From UBA5364 sp050259235 (GTDB lineage: Bacteria; Bacillota_I; Bacilli_A; RF39; UBA660): 64,000 nt of DNA. The notes below the pieces were generated by a model. It had not been told where the DNA came from and made no database searches. It saw only the letters and a program-made list of their open reading frames with translations. Below, one piece after another: positions 41,551-51,196 of the stretch; positions within the stretch are counted from its first letter, which is position 1, and each line of letters opens with the position of its first letter. The stretch is taken from positions 186,001 to 250,000 of the forward strand of contig JBLNAG010000005.1 in the NCBI GenBank assembly GCA_050259235.1, written 5' to 3'. Both the position numbers and the translations under genes were made by a program.

Positions 41551-42198
41551 ATGAGAAAAGTATTTTTATATTTATATCCAATTAAGGAATATCCATCTGC
41601 TCTTACTTTTTCTAATGAATTCTATGAAGAACATGGATGGGATAAACCATTTGATGCCTTAAATGAATGTATTCAGAAAAGATATAGAGGAAAAGGTTAT
41701 GAAATAATTTTTGTAACTTATCCTGATAAAGCAATATATGGAATAGATATTAAACCTAACGATAAGATTATTACTACAGATGTAACATTTAAAGAAGCTA
41801 GTGGATATGATGATAATGGAAAAGAAAAACCAATTGAAGAAGTAAAATATCCAAGTGAAGAAGATATTATGAAGAAAGTTGGACCAGCTGATCAAGTTAC
41901 AATTGGTGGATATCATTTTGCTGATTGTGTTAAAAGAGTTGCTGAATACTTCCATAATAATGATATTGATACTTTAGTTGATTTAGAATTAACAGATCTT
42001 TTCTTTAATTTATATCGCAAAGAATATTTCAATAGAAGTGAATATAGTACTAGTGTTTTTAAGAAGCGTTTACTATCTAGTTTTTCTTCTTTTGGAAGTG
42101 AATTTGCTGAGATGCAATTTAATAAAATGTATGGTAGTCCAATCTATCATTTTAATAGTGATACAACATTAGAAGTAACTGATTCTAAGAAAAGATGA
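41551..42198 (+). CDS. Orphan soluble protein
   Basis: Unrecognised 215-aa acidic protein. The first 60 residues look like an alpha/beta fold (KVFLYLYPIKEYPSALTFSN, YEIIFVTYPDK). A later segment VTIGGYHFADCVKRVAEYF is a conserved-looking amphipathic helix containing His and Cys. No membrane segment or known motif is seen. ATG 41551 follows TAGGGA at good spacing. The next gene has its own promoter 50 bases downstream. Confidence 0.65.
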   Translation: MRKVFLYLYPIKEYPSALTFSNEFYEEHGWDKPFDALNECIQKRYRGKGYEIIFVTYPDKAIYGIDIKPNDKIITTDVTFKEASGYDDNGKEKPIEEVKYPSEEDIMKKVGPADQVTIGGYHFADCVKRVAEYFHNNDIDTLVDLELTDLFFNLYRKEYFNRSEYSTSVFKKRLLSSFSSFGSEFAEMQFNKMYGSPIYHFNSDTTLEVTDSKKR

Positions 42199-42247
42199 TA
42201 AAAAGGAATTTAAATTATAGTAAGGTATTATAAAATAAAGGTAAAAT

Positions 42248-42275
42248 TTGACAAAAACAAAAATAAGTATATAAT
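42248..42275 (+). promoter_or_regulatory. Promoter of the HAD-acyltransferase operon
   Basis: -35 TTGACA (42248-42253), 16-base spacer, -10 TATAAT (42270-42275). Confidence 0.75.
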
Positions 42276-42306
42276 ACACTACTAATAAAAAGAGGGGGAA
42301 GTGTTT

Positions 42307-43695
42307 ATGAACATTATATTTGACGTAGATGGAGTTATATACGACATTGAAGCATTTATGTTTAAACATGCCGTTGACCACTTTAAAACTAATTATAATC
42401 TTGATGTAGTAAATGAAAATGGGTATGGAGTAAAAGAAATATTTGATTGTACTGATGAACAAGAAAGTGAATTCTGGATTAAACATGCTATAAAGTATTT
42501 CTTAGAATATAAGCCTAGAGCAGACATAGTGGAAGCAATAAATAAATTGCGTTCTGAAGGTCATAATGTTCAATTGTTTACATCTAAAAGATGTTCCGAA
42601 ACTAAAAGTAAAAGAATTGCTGTTGATGTATTATTCAAAATGGGATTAAAATTACACAATGTAGAAGTTGATGGCATTCATGTTTTTTTCACTGACGAAA
42701 AAGATAGTGAAAATAGCTATGATGTTCAGAAATTAGAATACTTACAAAATAATCCTGCTGATGTAGTTATTGAAGACAAAAAAGGTAATGTTATGGAATT
42801 TAGTAGAATTCCTGGACTTAAAGTATTATGTATGGCAACAAGAAATAATAGAAGTACTAAAGGAGATAATATTACAACAATATATAATGGTAATGATTTA
42901 TATACCGAAATTAAGAAAATTGAAGATAAAAAAAATAATACAGCTTCTATTTTCAGTACTTTCGTAAGATTAGGAAAAGAAGAAAAAATGCAACTTTCAC
43001 CTGCTGAATTAAAAGAGTATTATGAAGAATTAAAAAAATTATGTTTAGGTTTACCATTTGATGCAGATAAAATTAAAAAAGGTGAAATTTATTTACGTTT
43101 AATATCTGCAACTTATGGACAAATATTAAAAAGAAAATATAATCCATTAGTAATTGGTAAAGAATTAATACCACAAGAAAAAGGAATTCATATTGTATCT
43201 AATCACCGTTGTGATAAAGACTTTAAGTTAATTTTAAGTTCTTTACAAGGTGTTAGTTGGCATCCTTTAATAAAGGTAGAAATTCTAGAACATAAAGCTG
43301 GAATATTATTTGAATCAATTAAATCAATTCCAGTAGTTAGAGAAGATCCAATAAGCTGTAAAAATGCGACAATGGAAATGATGAAATATTTATTACATGA
43401 CTTTAATGTATTAAGCTTCCCTGAAGGAACTTATACAACAAATATAACAAAAGATATATTAGCACCTTTTAAAGGTAATAGTGCAGCTTATTTAGCGCAA
43501 GTTCTTGATAGATACCTTGTTCCAATGGCTATCACTGATACCTATGGTGAAGGTGAAAGACCTATTGTAAGAATAGGGGAACCAATGAAGGTTTCAATCG
43601 ATGAAAATATCGATGATGCTAATAATAGATTATGGAATACAGTACATGATCTAGTAGAACAAAACAATCAATTAGTTAAAACTCTAAAAAGATAA
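42307..43695 (+). CDS. HAD hydrolase fused to PlsC-type acyltransferase
   Basis: A 462-aa fusion. Residues 1-205 form a HAD domain (IIFDVDGVIYDIE, FTSKR and VVIEDKKGN). Residues about 220-462 form a glycerophospholipid acyltransferase with the H(x4)D motif in VSNHRCDKDF and the FPEGTYTTN motif, plus a PMAITDTYG segment. It could couple dephosphorylation of a lipid precursor to acylation of lysophosphatidate. ATG 42307 follows GAGGGGG; a GTG at 42301 is too close. It has its own promoter and is cotranscribed with the SGNH gene 20 bases downstream. Confidence 0.88.
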   Translation: MNIIFDVDGVIYDIEAFMFKHAVDHFKTNYNLDVVNENGYGVKEIFDCTDEQESEFWIKHAIKYFLEYKPRADIVEAINKLRSEGHNVQLFTSKRCSETKSKRIAVDVLFKMGLKLHNVEVDGIHVFFTDEKDSENSYDVQKLEYLQNNPADVVIEDKKGNVMEFSRIPGLKVLCMATRNNRSTKGDNITTIYNGNDLYTEIKKIEDKKNNTASIFSTFVRLGKEEKMQLSPAELKEYYEELKKLCLGLPFDADKIKKGEIYLRLISATYGQILKRKYNPLVIGKELIPQEKGIHIVSNHRCDKDFKLILSSLQGVSWHPLIKVEILEHKAGILFESIKSIPVVREDPISCKNATMEMMKYLLHDFNVLSFPEGTYTTNITKDILAPFKGNSAAYLAQVLDRYLVPMAITDTYGEGERPIVRIGEPMKVSIDENIDDANNRLWNTVHDLVEQNNQLVKTLKR

Positions 43696-43715
43696 ATGAA
43701 AAGACGGGGGATAAT

Positions 43716-44882
43716 ATGATAATAACTAGAAAAAACTATGATGCCAAAATGGCTACTTTGTCAGCACAAAATATGTCATTAAGTGAACAATTTCTAGAAA
43801 TGTTAGAGAGATTGGGCGTAAAGAATTTAAATATAGCAAGTGTAGGTAATTCTATATCAGCTGGATATTCAAAGTGTGATAAAATTTTACCATTTTTAAT
43901 GCGCTCAAACATATATAAATTATCTAGTGATATAAGTTATTTTTCATATGCTAGAATTAGACGTAATGAAGATATAAACATTCTAAGATGGTATAATAGC
44001 AATATTTCTCATCAAGATATTAATGCTTTAAATATTGATGATATTGCTGAAAAACAACATGCTTATATTCAAAAACACTGGGATGATCAAACATTAAAAA
44101 ACTATGAAGAGATCGCTAGTAAAAATAATATTGGTTTTAGAGATTTTAACCTATTAGATGGTAGTATAATAATATATAATGGATTTACTGGAGAATTTAC
44201 TGATATTATCAGAAAAGGGAATGCTTCAGATAAAATAAGAATACTTTCAGCATTCAAAAGAGATATGGAAAATGCTAAATTAATTTTAACTCAAATGTAT
44301 TTAGATAATCCAAATACACAAGTATATGTATGTGGATTACCAAATATTCAAGGAACTGGAATAATTAGTTTATTAGATAAATATATCAAAGATATATGTA
44401 AACAAATACCAAATACTATTTATTTACCAGGTACAATTAGAAATTCATTATTTTATTTAGAGGGTCAAAAAGAATTTGATATTCACTATAGTCAACCAGA
44501 ATACTTAGATTTATGGAACAATATAACAAAATCAATGATTGAAAACTATGTTCCTAAAAAGTTTATAATCTCAGTATTAGAAAGAATAAAACAATATAGT
44601 GCATCAGTAGAAATGGAAAGTACTGCTTCAAAAGGTAGTGAAGAAGTAGTATCTCAAATAATAAGAGAAGAAGTAGAAAAACACATAGATTTATTCATAA
44701 AAAATGGACAAAATATTGAGTCTTGTATAGATGAAATAGCAAGATATTATGATAGAAACTACTTATCAACTTTCCCTTGTACTCCAAGAGAAAAAGTGTT
44801 GACAAAAATCCAAGATATTAAAAAAACACCTGTTTCTATACAATCTATAGAAACACCAAGTGTTATTAGACATCATAATTAA
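43716..44882 (+). CDS. SGNH/GDSL-type hydrolase
   Basis: A 388-aa soluble hydrolase or acyl-esterase-like protein. Block I is IASVGNSISAGYS (nucleophile Ser), block III is YVCGLPNIQG (Asn), and block V is FDIHYSQPEY (Asp/His, DxH rather than DxxH). A helical C-terminal 90 residues contains Cys and Glu. No signal peptide is seen. It is cotranscribed with the HAD-acyltransferase fusion, so lipid acyl turnover is a reasonable guess. A GGGGGAT site precedes the ATG. Confidence 0.78.
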   Translation: MIITRKNYDAKMATLSAQNMSLSEQFLEMLERLGVKNLNIASVGNSISAGYSKCDKILPFLMRSNIYKLSSDISYFSYARIRRNEDINILRWYNSNISHQDINALNIDDIAEKQHAYIQKHWDDQTLKNYEEIASKNNIGFRDFNLLDGSIIIYNGFTGEFTDIIRKGNASDKIRILSAFKRDMENAKLILTQMYLDNPNTQVYVCGLPNIQGTGIISLLDKYIKDICKQIPNTIYLPGTIRNSLFYLEGQKEFDIHYSQPEYLDLWNNITKSMIENYVPKKFIISVLERIKQYSASVEMESTASKGSEEVVSQIIREEVEKHIDLFIKNGQNIESCIDEIARYYDRNYLSTFPCTPREKVLTKIQDIKKTPVSIQSIETPSVIRHHN

Positions 44883-44887
44883 TTATT

Positions 44888-44918
44888 AAAGAGATAGATA
44901 TAATTCTGTCTCTTTTTT
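44888..44918 (+). terminator. Terminator after the SGNH gene
   Basis: AAAGAGA/TCTCTTT stem with a T-run. Confidence 0.75.
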
Positions 44919-45025
44919 ATTAATTTACAATTATCGATTTCTTCATAATGACTCAAAAAGTTAAAAAACTATTGTAAAATAAAACAATTCACGTTATAAT
45001 TAAATAAAATGGTGGCGGTATATTT

Positions 45026-46870
45026 ATGAGCAATTTGTATTTTCAAATATTTGGTATTTTTGTATTAATATTAATATCAATAGTCTACTTTTCTAAAAAG
45101 AGAGTAGATTCATTAGAAACAAAAATATATTCAACTCTTTTAATTATCTCATTTTTTGCTTTGTTTTTTGATATTACGATTGTTACCATTACCTATTTAA
45201 TGGGTACTGCTAAAACACTATTATTACTAGAAATATTAAATAAATTCTATATAACTTCTATTTTATTATGGGTTTATTTATTTACAGTCTATATATTTAA
45301 TGTATCATTTGATTTAAAAACTAAAAAGCTAAGGATGTACATTTGGTTAAAAAATATGAGTATAATAACTTACTTAATTTTTGTATTGATAATATTTATA
45401 TTGAAAGTAAATATATTTAATGAAAATAATGTAATGTATTCATTTGGTCCAAGTTTGGACTTTATGACAGCTATTGCATGCTTATATATATTTTTAATAA
45501 TTACGTTTGTTCTTATTAAAATAAAAGATATTAATAACAAGAAATATAAACCAGTATATGTATTAATTAGTATTATGATATTAAATGTTATTATAAGACA
45601 AATTGACCCAGGAATTTTAATAACGACGGCGATTATTTCGTATGTCGATTTAGTAATGTTCTTTACTATTGAAAATCCAGATTTAAAGATGATCAATGAA
45701 CTTAATATTGCTAGAAATCAAGCAGAAACAGCTAATCATGCTAAGACTAACTTTTTATCAAGTATGTCACATGAAATTAGAACACCATTAAATGCTATTG
45801 TAGGGTTTAGTGAATGTATTGCTAATGCTGATGATTTAAATAGTGCTAAAGAAGATGCTAAAGATGTTATTATGGCTTCACAAAACTTACTAGAAATAGT
45901 AAATGGTATTCTTGATATATCTAAGATTGAAGCTGATAAGATGGAAATTGTAGAATCAGATTATGAAATAGAAAAGGTTTTATTGGATGTTGCTAAGTTA
46001 GTAGCTCCTAGAATTAGTGAAAAGCCTATTGAATTTAAGACTAACTTCGCAGAAGATTTACCTTACTTATTACATGGTGATAGAGGAAAAGTTACGCAAG
46101 TAATTACAAATTTACTTACTAATGCAGCAAAATATACTGAAAAAGGTATGATTAGTTTTACTGCTAGTTGTGTAAATGTTAATAATGAATGTAGATTAGT
46201 TATATCTGTTGAAGATACTGGTAGAGGAATTAAACCGGAAAAGATAGATAAATTATTCCAAAAATTCGAAAGATTAGATGAAGATAAAAATACGACTTTA
46301 GAGGGAACCGGTCTTGGACTGGCTATTACTAAAAAGTTAACTGAAATGATGGGAGGAAAAATCGTTGTTCAAAGTAAATATGAACAAGGATCAAATTTCA
46401 CAGTTTATTTAAAACAAAATATAGTTAAATTAACAAGAGATATTACAAATGAAGTTTTATCTACAGGTGAAAGAGTAGAAGAACTTGATTATTCTAATAA
46501 GAAAATTTTAATAGTTGATGATAATAATTTAAATTTAAAGGTAGCTTCCAGATTATTACAGGCATTTAAAGTTCAAACTGAGACTGTTCTCAGTGGATTT
46601 GAATGTCTAGATAAAATTAATAATGGAGAAAAGTTTGATTTAATTTTAATGGATGATATGATGCCAAAAATGAGTGGTGGTGAAACACTTCATAAGTTAA
46701 AAGAGATTCAAAATTTTAACATCCCAGTGGTTGCCCTTACTGCCAATGCTATCTCAGGAATGAAAGAGAAGTATTTAGCAGATGGATTTGATGACTACTT
46801 AGCTAAACCAATTGAAAGACCAGAATTAAACAAAATTATCAAGAAATTTTTAGATACTAAAAATTTATAA
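45026..46870 (+). CDS. Hybrid sensor histidine kinase with 7TM-type sensor
   Basis: A 614-aa hybrid kinase. About seven hydrophobic helices fill residues 1-215 (7TM sensor). The HisKA domain has NFLSSMSHEIRTPLNAIVGF (His about 249). The HATPase has NLLTNAAKYTEKG, EDTGRGI and GTGLGLAI. The receiver domain has ILIVDDNNLNLKVA and LILMDDMMPKMSG (phospho-acceptor Asp about 541) and Lys in DDYLAKPI. Phosphate probably moves on to the Hpt-REC protein encoded next. The stimulus is unknown. Confidence 0.93.
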   Translation: MSNLYFQIFGIFVLILISIVYFSKKRVDSLETKIYSTLLIISFFALFFDITIVTITYLMGTAKTLLLLEILNKFYITSILLWVYLFTVYIFNVSFDLKTKKLRMYIWLKNMSIITYLIFVLIIFILKVNIFNENNVMYSFGPSLDFMTAIACLYIFLIITFVLIKIKDINNKKYKPVYVLISIMILNVIIRQIDPGILITTAIISYVDLVMFFTIENPDLKMINELNIARNQAETANHAKTNFLSSMSHEIRTPLNAIVGFSECIANADDLNSAKEDAKDVIMASQNLLEIVNGILDISKIEADKMEIVESDYEIEKVLLDVAKLVAPRISEKPIEFKTNFAEDLPYLLHGDRGKVTQVITNLLTNAAKYTEKGMISFTASCVNVNNECRLVISVEDTGRGIKPEKIDKLFQKFERLDEDKNTTLEGTGLGLAITKKLTEMMGGKIVVQSKYEQGSNFTVYLKQNIVKLTRDITNEVLSTGERVEELDYSNKKILIVDDNNLNLKVASRLLQAFKVQTETVLSGFECLDKINNGEKFDLILMDDMMPKMSGGETLHKLKEIQNFNIPVVALTANAISGMKEKYLADGFDDYLAKPIERPELNKIIKKFLDTKNL

Positions 46871-46899
46871 TAAAATATTAGAATAGGATGTGTGTATAT

Positions 46900-47676
46900 A
46901 TGAGAGATATTAATGTATTAGTAAATAATGGTGTGGATGTTCAAAAGAGTCTAGAATTATTTGTAGAAATGGATATTTATAATGAAACTTTAGGTGAATT
47001 TTTATTAGGTATTAATAAAAAGGTTGCTGATATTAAAGCTAAGATGGAAGAAGGAGATATGCCTGAGTATGCTATCCTCGTCCATTCTTTAAAGAGCGAT
47101 TCTAAGTATTTAGGATTTACTAAACTCGCTGAGTTTTCTTATCAACACGAAATGGAAAGTAAAGCTAATAATATTACTTTTGTCTATAATCACTATAATG
47201 AATTAATGACAGAAGTAAATAGAATAATTCACGTTGTTGAAGAGTATTTGGGTGAAGATATTGCAAAAGAAGTTGCTCCGCAACCAGCATCTAATACTAA
47301 AGAAAAGGCTATTTTAGTCGCAGATGATTCAGATATTATTAGAAATTATGTTTATAAAATTTTTAACGATAGTTATGAAGTTATTTCAGCTCATGATGGT
47401 CAAAATGCTATAAACATTATTGAAGCTGATGTTAATAATAAAATAGTAGCGATGTTACTAGATTTAAATATGCCTAATGTTAATGGATTCGAGGTTCTTG
47501 AATATTTCAAAGCAAATAGTTTATTTGTTAAAATTCCAGTTTCAATTATAACTGGTGATGACTCTAAAGATACTATTCAAAAAGCCTTTAATTATCCAAT
47601 TGTTGATGTTATCTCTAAACCGTTTAATGAAAGAGATGTAAAACGAGTAGTTGAACAAACAATTAGTTATAAATAA
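46900..47676 (+). CDS. Hpt and receiver domain phosphorelay protein
   Basis: A 258-aa protein. Residues 1-115 are a histidine phosphotransfer (Hpt) domain with VHSLKSDSKYLGF (His about 61). Residues 130-258 form a receiver domain (AILVADDSDIIR, LDLNMPNVNGFEV, KPF). There is no DNA-binding or enzymatic output, so it must relay to a protein encoded elsewhere or act by protein contact. It follows the hybrid kinase by 29 bases; His-Asp-His-Asp order is thus complete across the two proteins. ATG 46900 is chosen from the AGGATG site spacing. Confidence 0.9.
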   Translation: MRDINVLVNNGVDVQKSLELFVEMDIYNETLGEFLLGINKKVADIKAKMEEGDMPEYAILVHSLKSDSKYLGFTKLAEFSYQHEMESKANNITFVYNHYNELMTEVNRIIHVVEEYLGEDIAKEVAPQPASNTKEKAILVADDSDIIRNYVYKIFNDSYEVISAHDGQNAINIIEADVNNKIVAMLLDLNMPNVNGFEVLEYFKANSLFVKIPVSIITGDDSKDTIQKAFNYPIVDVISKPFNERDVKRVVEQTISYK

Positions 47677-47757
47677 AAAAGAATAATTTAGTTAATCTAA
47701 ATTATTCTTTTAACCTCTAACACATAATCCCTGAAGGAACCTTAAATGGTTCTTTTT
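47675..47757 (+). terminator. Double terminator after the phosphorelay operon
   Basis: A 15-bp stem (47677-47691 with 47697-47711) is followed by a second hairpin AGGAACC/GGTTCTT with a T-rich tail (47734-47757). Confidence 0.85.
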
Positions 47758-47806
47758 CTTTGTTTATTTTTGTCGAAATATGGTCAAACTATTATTAGGT
47801 GATGCT

Positions 47807-48280
47807 ATGAAAAAGATACTTTTTTTAACCATTATTATTGTATGCTTTTGTATCTTTTTAAGTGATGATGAAAAAGCAATGTTAGTAAGTAATGAAGAAA
47901 TTGATAATTCCTATCAATTATATTATTTATCATTTGATAATTTAAATACTAATAATTTTAAAAAATACTTTAATGATGACTTTAGAGTAATTGCAATATA
48001 TCCTAATGTTAATCCCGTTTATAGTGATAAAGTAGATAATAGTATAAAATACTATCGTTTTAATAATTATAGTGATGAGAATAATTTAGAAAATTTTGCA
48101 AATTCCTTTATAGATAAAATGACTTATTTAAATGAAAAGGAAAACTATTTAATAAATGGTATACCAATAAAAGTTGTAAAAGTATATGCTTCTACTATTA
48201 ATGTATATAAGTTATTAAAAAAATATCCGGATGTAAAGTATAGTTATAATCTCAATGGTACTTATAAAAAAATAGGCTAA
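47807..48280 (+). CDS. Exported or membrane-anchored orphan protein
   Basis: Unrecognised 157-aa protein with an N-terminal signal anchor (MKKILFLTIIIVCFCIFLS) and an Asp/Asn/Tyr-rich extracytoplasmic part. The cysteines lie inside the hydrophobic stretch but not in a clear lipobox. ATG 47807 follows AGGTGATG; the upstream ATG at 47780 is not supported. It is followed 50 bases later by the NfeD-like gene. Confidence 0.65.
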   Translation: MKKILFLTIIIVCFCIFLSDDEKAMLVSNEEIDNSYQLYYLSFDNLNTNNFKKYFNDDFRVIAIYPNVNPVYSDKVDNSIKYYRFNNYSDENNLENFANSFIDKMTYLNEKENYLINGIPIKVVKVYASTINVYKLLKKYPDVKYSYNLNGTYKKIG

Positions 48281-48330
48281 TTAATTGAAATAAAAGGTAA
48301 AACGCTGTATAATAAAACACAGGTGATATT

Positions 48331-48771
48331 ATGAATTATATTTGGTTTGGTATTGTTGTATTACTTTCTTTAATAGAAATTATTACGCTTGATCTAGTAG
48401 CTTTATGGTTTATTATAAGTGGTATAATTGTAATATTTATTTCATTTTATATAGAATCCTTTTTAATCCAATTTATAATCTTTGTTTTAATCGGATTAAT
48501 CCCATTTATTTTCTTAAGACCTTATGTTAAACAATTTTTAGTAAGAACAAAAGTAAAGAATAATATAAAATATTTAATTAATAAAACAGGGATTGTTACT
48601 AAAGAAGTAAATGATAAAGAAGGAGAAATAGAAATTAGTAAAAATTTTTGGCCTGTAGTTGCTTCTAAAAAGATTACTGTAGGAAGTAAAGTAAAGGTAG
48701 ATAGTATTAAAAATTTTACTATTTATGTGTCATTAGTAGAAACTAAAAAAGATAATAAAAAGAAAAAGTAG
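48331..48771 (+). CDS. NfeD-like membrane protein
   Basis: A 146-aa short NfeD-type protein. Two or three membrane helices in residues 1-70 (IWFGIVVLLSLIEIITLDL, LWFIISGIIVIFISF, FIIFVLIGLIPFIFLRP) precede an OB-fold domain (LINKTGIVTKEVNDKEGEI, FWPVVASKKITVGSKVKV). NfeD proteins partner SPFH/flotillin proteins in membrane quality control; no such partner is adjacent. An AGGTGAT site precedes the ATG and a terminator overlaps the stop. Confidence 0.85.
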   Translation: MNYIWFGIVVLLSLIEIITLDLVALWFIISGIIVIFISFYIESFLIQFIIFVLIGLIPFIFLRPYVKQFLVRTKVKNNIKYLINKTGIVTKEVNDKEGEIEISKNFWPVVASKKITVGSKVKVDSIKNFTIYVSLVETKKDNKKKK

Positions 48772-48800
48772 AACTAGTGTATACCTCATAGTTCTTTTTT
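48770..48800 (+). terminator. Terminator after the NfeD-like gene
   Basis: AGAACTA/TAGTTCT stem, 12-base loop, T6. Confidence 0.75.
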
Positions 48801-48853
48801 AATAAATCTTTTTATTTTTAATCAAAGATGGTATAATAATAATGGTGATTACA

Positions 48854-49588
48854 TTGATAAAAAGGATTAATAGTACGGATATAAATTATGTCACCTATGG
48901 AAATGAAAAAGGAAAAAACATTGTCCTACTTCATGGATGGGGACAAAATATTAGCATGATGGAACCGATTGGAAAAGCTTTTCAGAATGACTACCGTGTC
49001 ACAATAATAGATCTACCAGGATATGGGGAAAGTAGTGAACCTACTTATACTTGGCAAGTAGAAGATTATGTTAATGCTATAAAAGAATTATTAGATTATT
49101 TAAAAATAGATAATCCTATCTTAATTGGTCATTCTTTTGGTGGTAAGATTAGTTTGTTATATGCAAGTAAATATAATGTAAATAAATTGATCTTATTTGC
49201 TAGTCCATTTAAGAAAGGAAAAAGTACTAAAACATTAAAAGTTAAAGTACTAAAAGCACTGAAAAAGGTTCCATTAGTAAATAAATTAGAAGGGTTTGCT
49301 AAAAAACATATTGGTTCAGATGATTATCGTAATGCATCAGATACCATGAGAAAAATATTAGTTGATACCGTTAATTTAGATATCAGTGAAAATGTAAAAA
49401 GCATTAAATGTCCTACAATTATTATATGGGGAACATTAGATGAAGCTGTTCCAGTAGAAGATGCATATGTATTAGAAAAACTTATTAAAGATGCCGGTCT
49501 TATTATTTATGAGGGATGTACTCATTATGCATATTTAGAAAGATTAGGACAAACCATAAGTGTAATAGATTGTTTTATTAGGGAGTGA
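48854..49588 (+). CDS. Alpha/beta hydrolase, operon copy 1
   Basis: A 244-aa alpha/beta hydrolase of the MenH/haloperoxidase type: LLHGWGQN oxyanion region, nucleophile elbow GHSFGGK, acid Asp in GTLDEAVP and His in GCTHYAYLE. Paralogue of 52622-53353. The start is placed at TTG 48854 because the GGTGATT site lies directly before it, matching the GGTGATT-ATG arrangement of the paralogue; ATG 48842 overlaps that site. It is five bases from the Mur ligase. A role in handling a cell-wall or lipid intermediate is inferred from the operon. Confidence 0.85.
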   Translation: MIKRINSTDINYVTYGNEKGKNIVLLHGWGQNISMMEPIGKAFQNDYRVTIIDLPGYGESSEPTYTWQVEDYVNAIKELLDYLKIDNPILIGHSFGGKISLLYASKYNVNKLILFASPFKKGKSTKTLKVKVLKALKKVPLVNKLEGFAKKHIGSDDYRNASDTMRKILVDTVNLDISENVKSIKCPTIIIWGTLDEAVPVEDAYVLEKLIKDAGLIIYEGCTHYAYLERLGQTISVIDCFIRE

Positions 49589-49592
49589 GTGT

Positions 49593-51185
49593 ATGTTAGG
49601 TTATTTTATTTTATCTTTATTACCAGTTACTATCTATTTTATTATTAAATGTAAGAAAGCAATTCATATGCTACAACAAAATTGGTACGATGATGATAAT
49701 CGTTATTTTAAGTGGATTATAAATAATCCTTATAAAGTATTTTTAGAAATTGATATGTTATTTGTTATTCTCTTTGTAACAATATTTATTCCAGTTAAAA
49801 TGAGTATGATTATTTTTGGAACTTTATATTTAGCATTTATATATGTTATATATAGATATCGTCAAAAAGCGCAAGTTAAAAAACCATTAGTTATTACTAA
49901 AAGAGTAAAAAGATTATTAATTACTACTTTCTTATTATATTTAATTATGTTAAGTGAAATTATCTTCTATTATAATGAAGAAGTAATTGGATATTATTAC
50001 TTAATTATTAGTGGTATGGTTTATTTCACATATTTCTTAGTAATGGCCGCTAATACCTTTAATAAACCAGTTGAAAAGTATGTCTTCAATTACTATAAGA
50101 AACAAGCAATTAAAAAGATTAGAAATATGCCTAAATTAGATGTAATTGGTATAACTGGAAGTTATGGTAAAACAAGTAGCAAAAATATATTAAATGATAT
50201 TTTAAGTATAAAATTTAATGTGTTACCAACTCCTAAAAACTATAATACTACTAATGGATTAATGCTAAGTATTAATAATTATTTAGATAAATTTACAGAA
50301 GTGTTTATTGCAGAAATGGGAGCATTTAAAGTAGGGGAAATAAAAGAACTATGTGATTTAGTTCAACCTAAATATGGTATTTTAACTACTATTGGAACTG
50401 CTCATTTAGAAAGTTTTGGTTCAGAAGAAAATATTCAAAAAGGTAAATTTGAACTTATTGAATCATTACCTGCTGATGGCGTAGCAGTACTAAATATGGA
50501 TGATGAAAAGCAAGTCAGCTACAATATCCAAAGTGATTGTAAAAAATTATGGGTAGGTATTGATAATAAAGACGCTGATGTTTATGCTACTAATATTAAA
50601 ATGTCATATAATGGAATGACTTTTGATTGTATCTTTAAAGGAGATAAAAATAAATATAGCTTTTCTACTAAATTACTTGGTAGAGCTAATATATATAATA
50701 TTTTAGCGGGTATTGCATTAGGTAAATATTTAGGAATAAGTGTTGAGCAATTAATTATTGGTGTAAGAAGAGTAAAAGCTATTGAACATAGACTAGAACT
50801 TAAAAAATATGGTACAATAAATATTATTGATGATGCATATAATTCTAATCCAGTTGGTTCTAAAATGGCTGTAGATGTGCTTAATTTAATGCCAGGCTAT
50901 AAGATTATAGTCACACCTGGTATGATTGAGTTAGGCGATAAACAATACGAATTAAATATGAAATTTGGTGAATATATGGCAGATGTTTGTGATGAAGTAA
51001 TCCTAGTAGGAGAAGAACAAACTAGACCTATATATGATGGATTAATGCATAAGAAATATAATCCAAAACATATTCATATTATTAATGATGTTAAAATAGC
51101 CTTTGAATTAATGCAAAAATTAAAACAAAAAGAAACTTATGTATTATTAGAAAATGATTTACCAGATATATTTAATGAGAAGTAG
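49593..51185 (+). CDS. murF: Membrane-anchored MurF-like Mur ligase, copy 1
   Basis: A 530-aa Mur ligase that should add D-Ala-D-Ala (or a related dipeptide) to the UDP-MurNAc-tripeptide. The ATP-binding motif is GITGSYGKTSSKN (about residues 188-200). EMGAFKVGEIKEL, TTIGTAHLESFGS, the HRLELK segment, DDAYNSNPVGSKMAVDVL and TPGMIELGDKQYE complete the central and C-terminal domains. The normal N-terminal uridine-binding domain is replaced by about 170 residues with four or five membrane helices. It is tightly linked to the hydrolase before it and ddl after it. An AGGGAG site precedes the ATG. Confidence 0.88.
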   Translation: MLGYFILSLLPVTIYFIIKCKKAIHMLQQNWYDDDNRYFKWIINNPYKVFLEIDMLFVILFVTIFIPVKMSMIIFGTLYLAFIYVIYRYRQKAQVKKPLVITKRVKRLLITTFLLYLIMLSEIIFYYNEEVIGYYYLIISGMVYFTYFLVMAANTFNKPVEKYVFNYYKKQAIKKIRNMPKLDVIGITGSYGKTSSKNILNDILSIKFNVLPTPKNYNTTNGLMLSINNYLDKFTEVFIAEMGAFKVGEIKELCDLVQPKYGILTTIGTAHLESFGSEENIQKGKFELIESLPADGVAVLNMDDEKQVSYNIQSDCKKLWVGIDNKDADVYATNIKMSYNGMTFDCIFKGDKNKYSFSTKLLGRANIYNILAGIALGKYLGISVEQLIIGVRRVKAIEHRLELKKYGTINIIDDAYNSNPVGSKMAVDVLNLMPGYKIIVTPGMIELGDKQYELNMKFGEYMADVCDEVILVGEEQTRPIYDGLMHKKYNPKHIHIINDVKIAFELMQKLKQKETYVLLENDLPDIFNEK

Positions 51186-51196
51186 GAGGAAAGATA

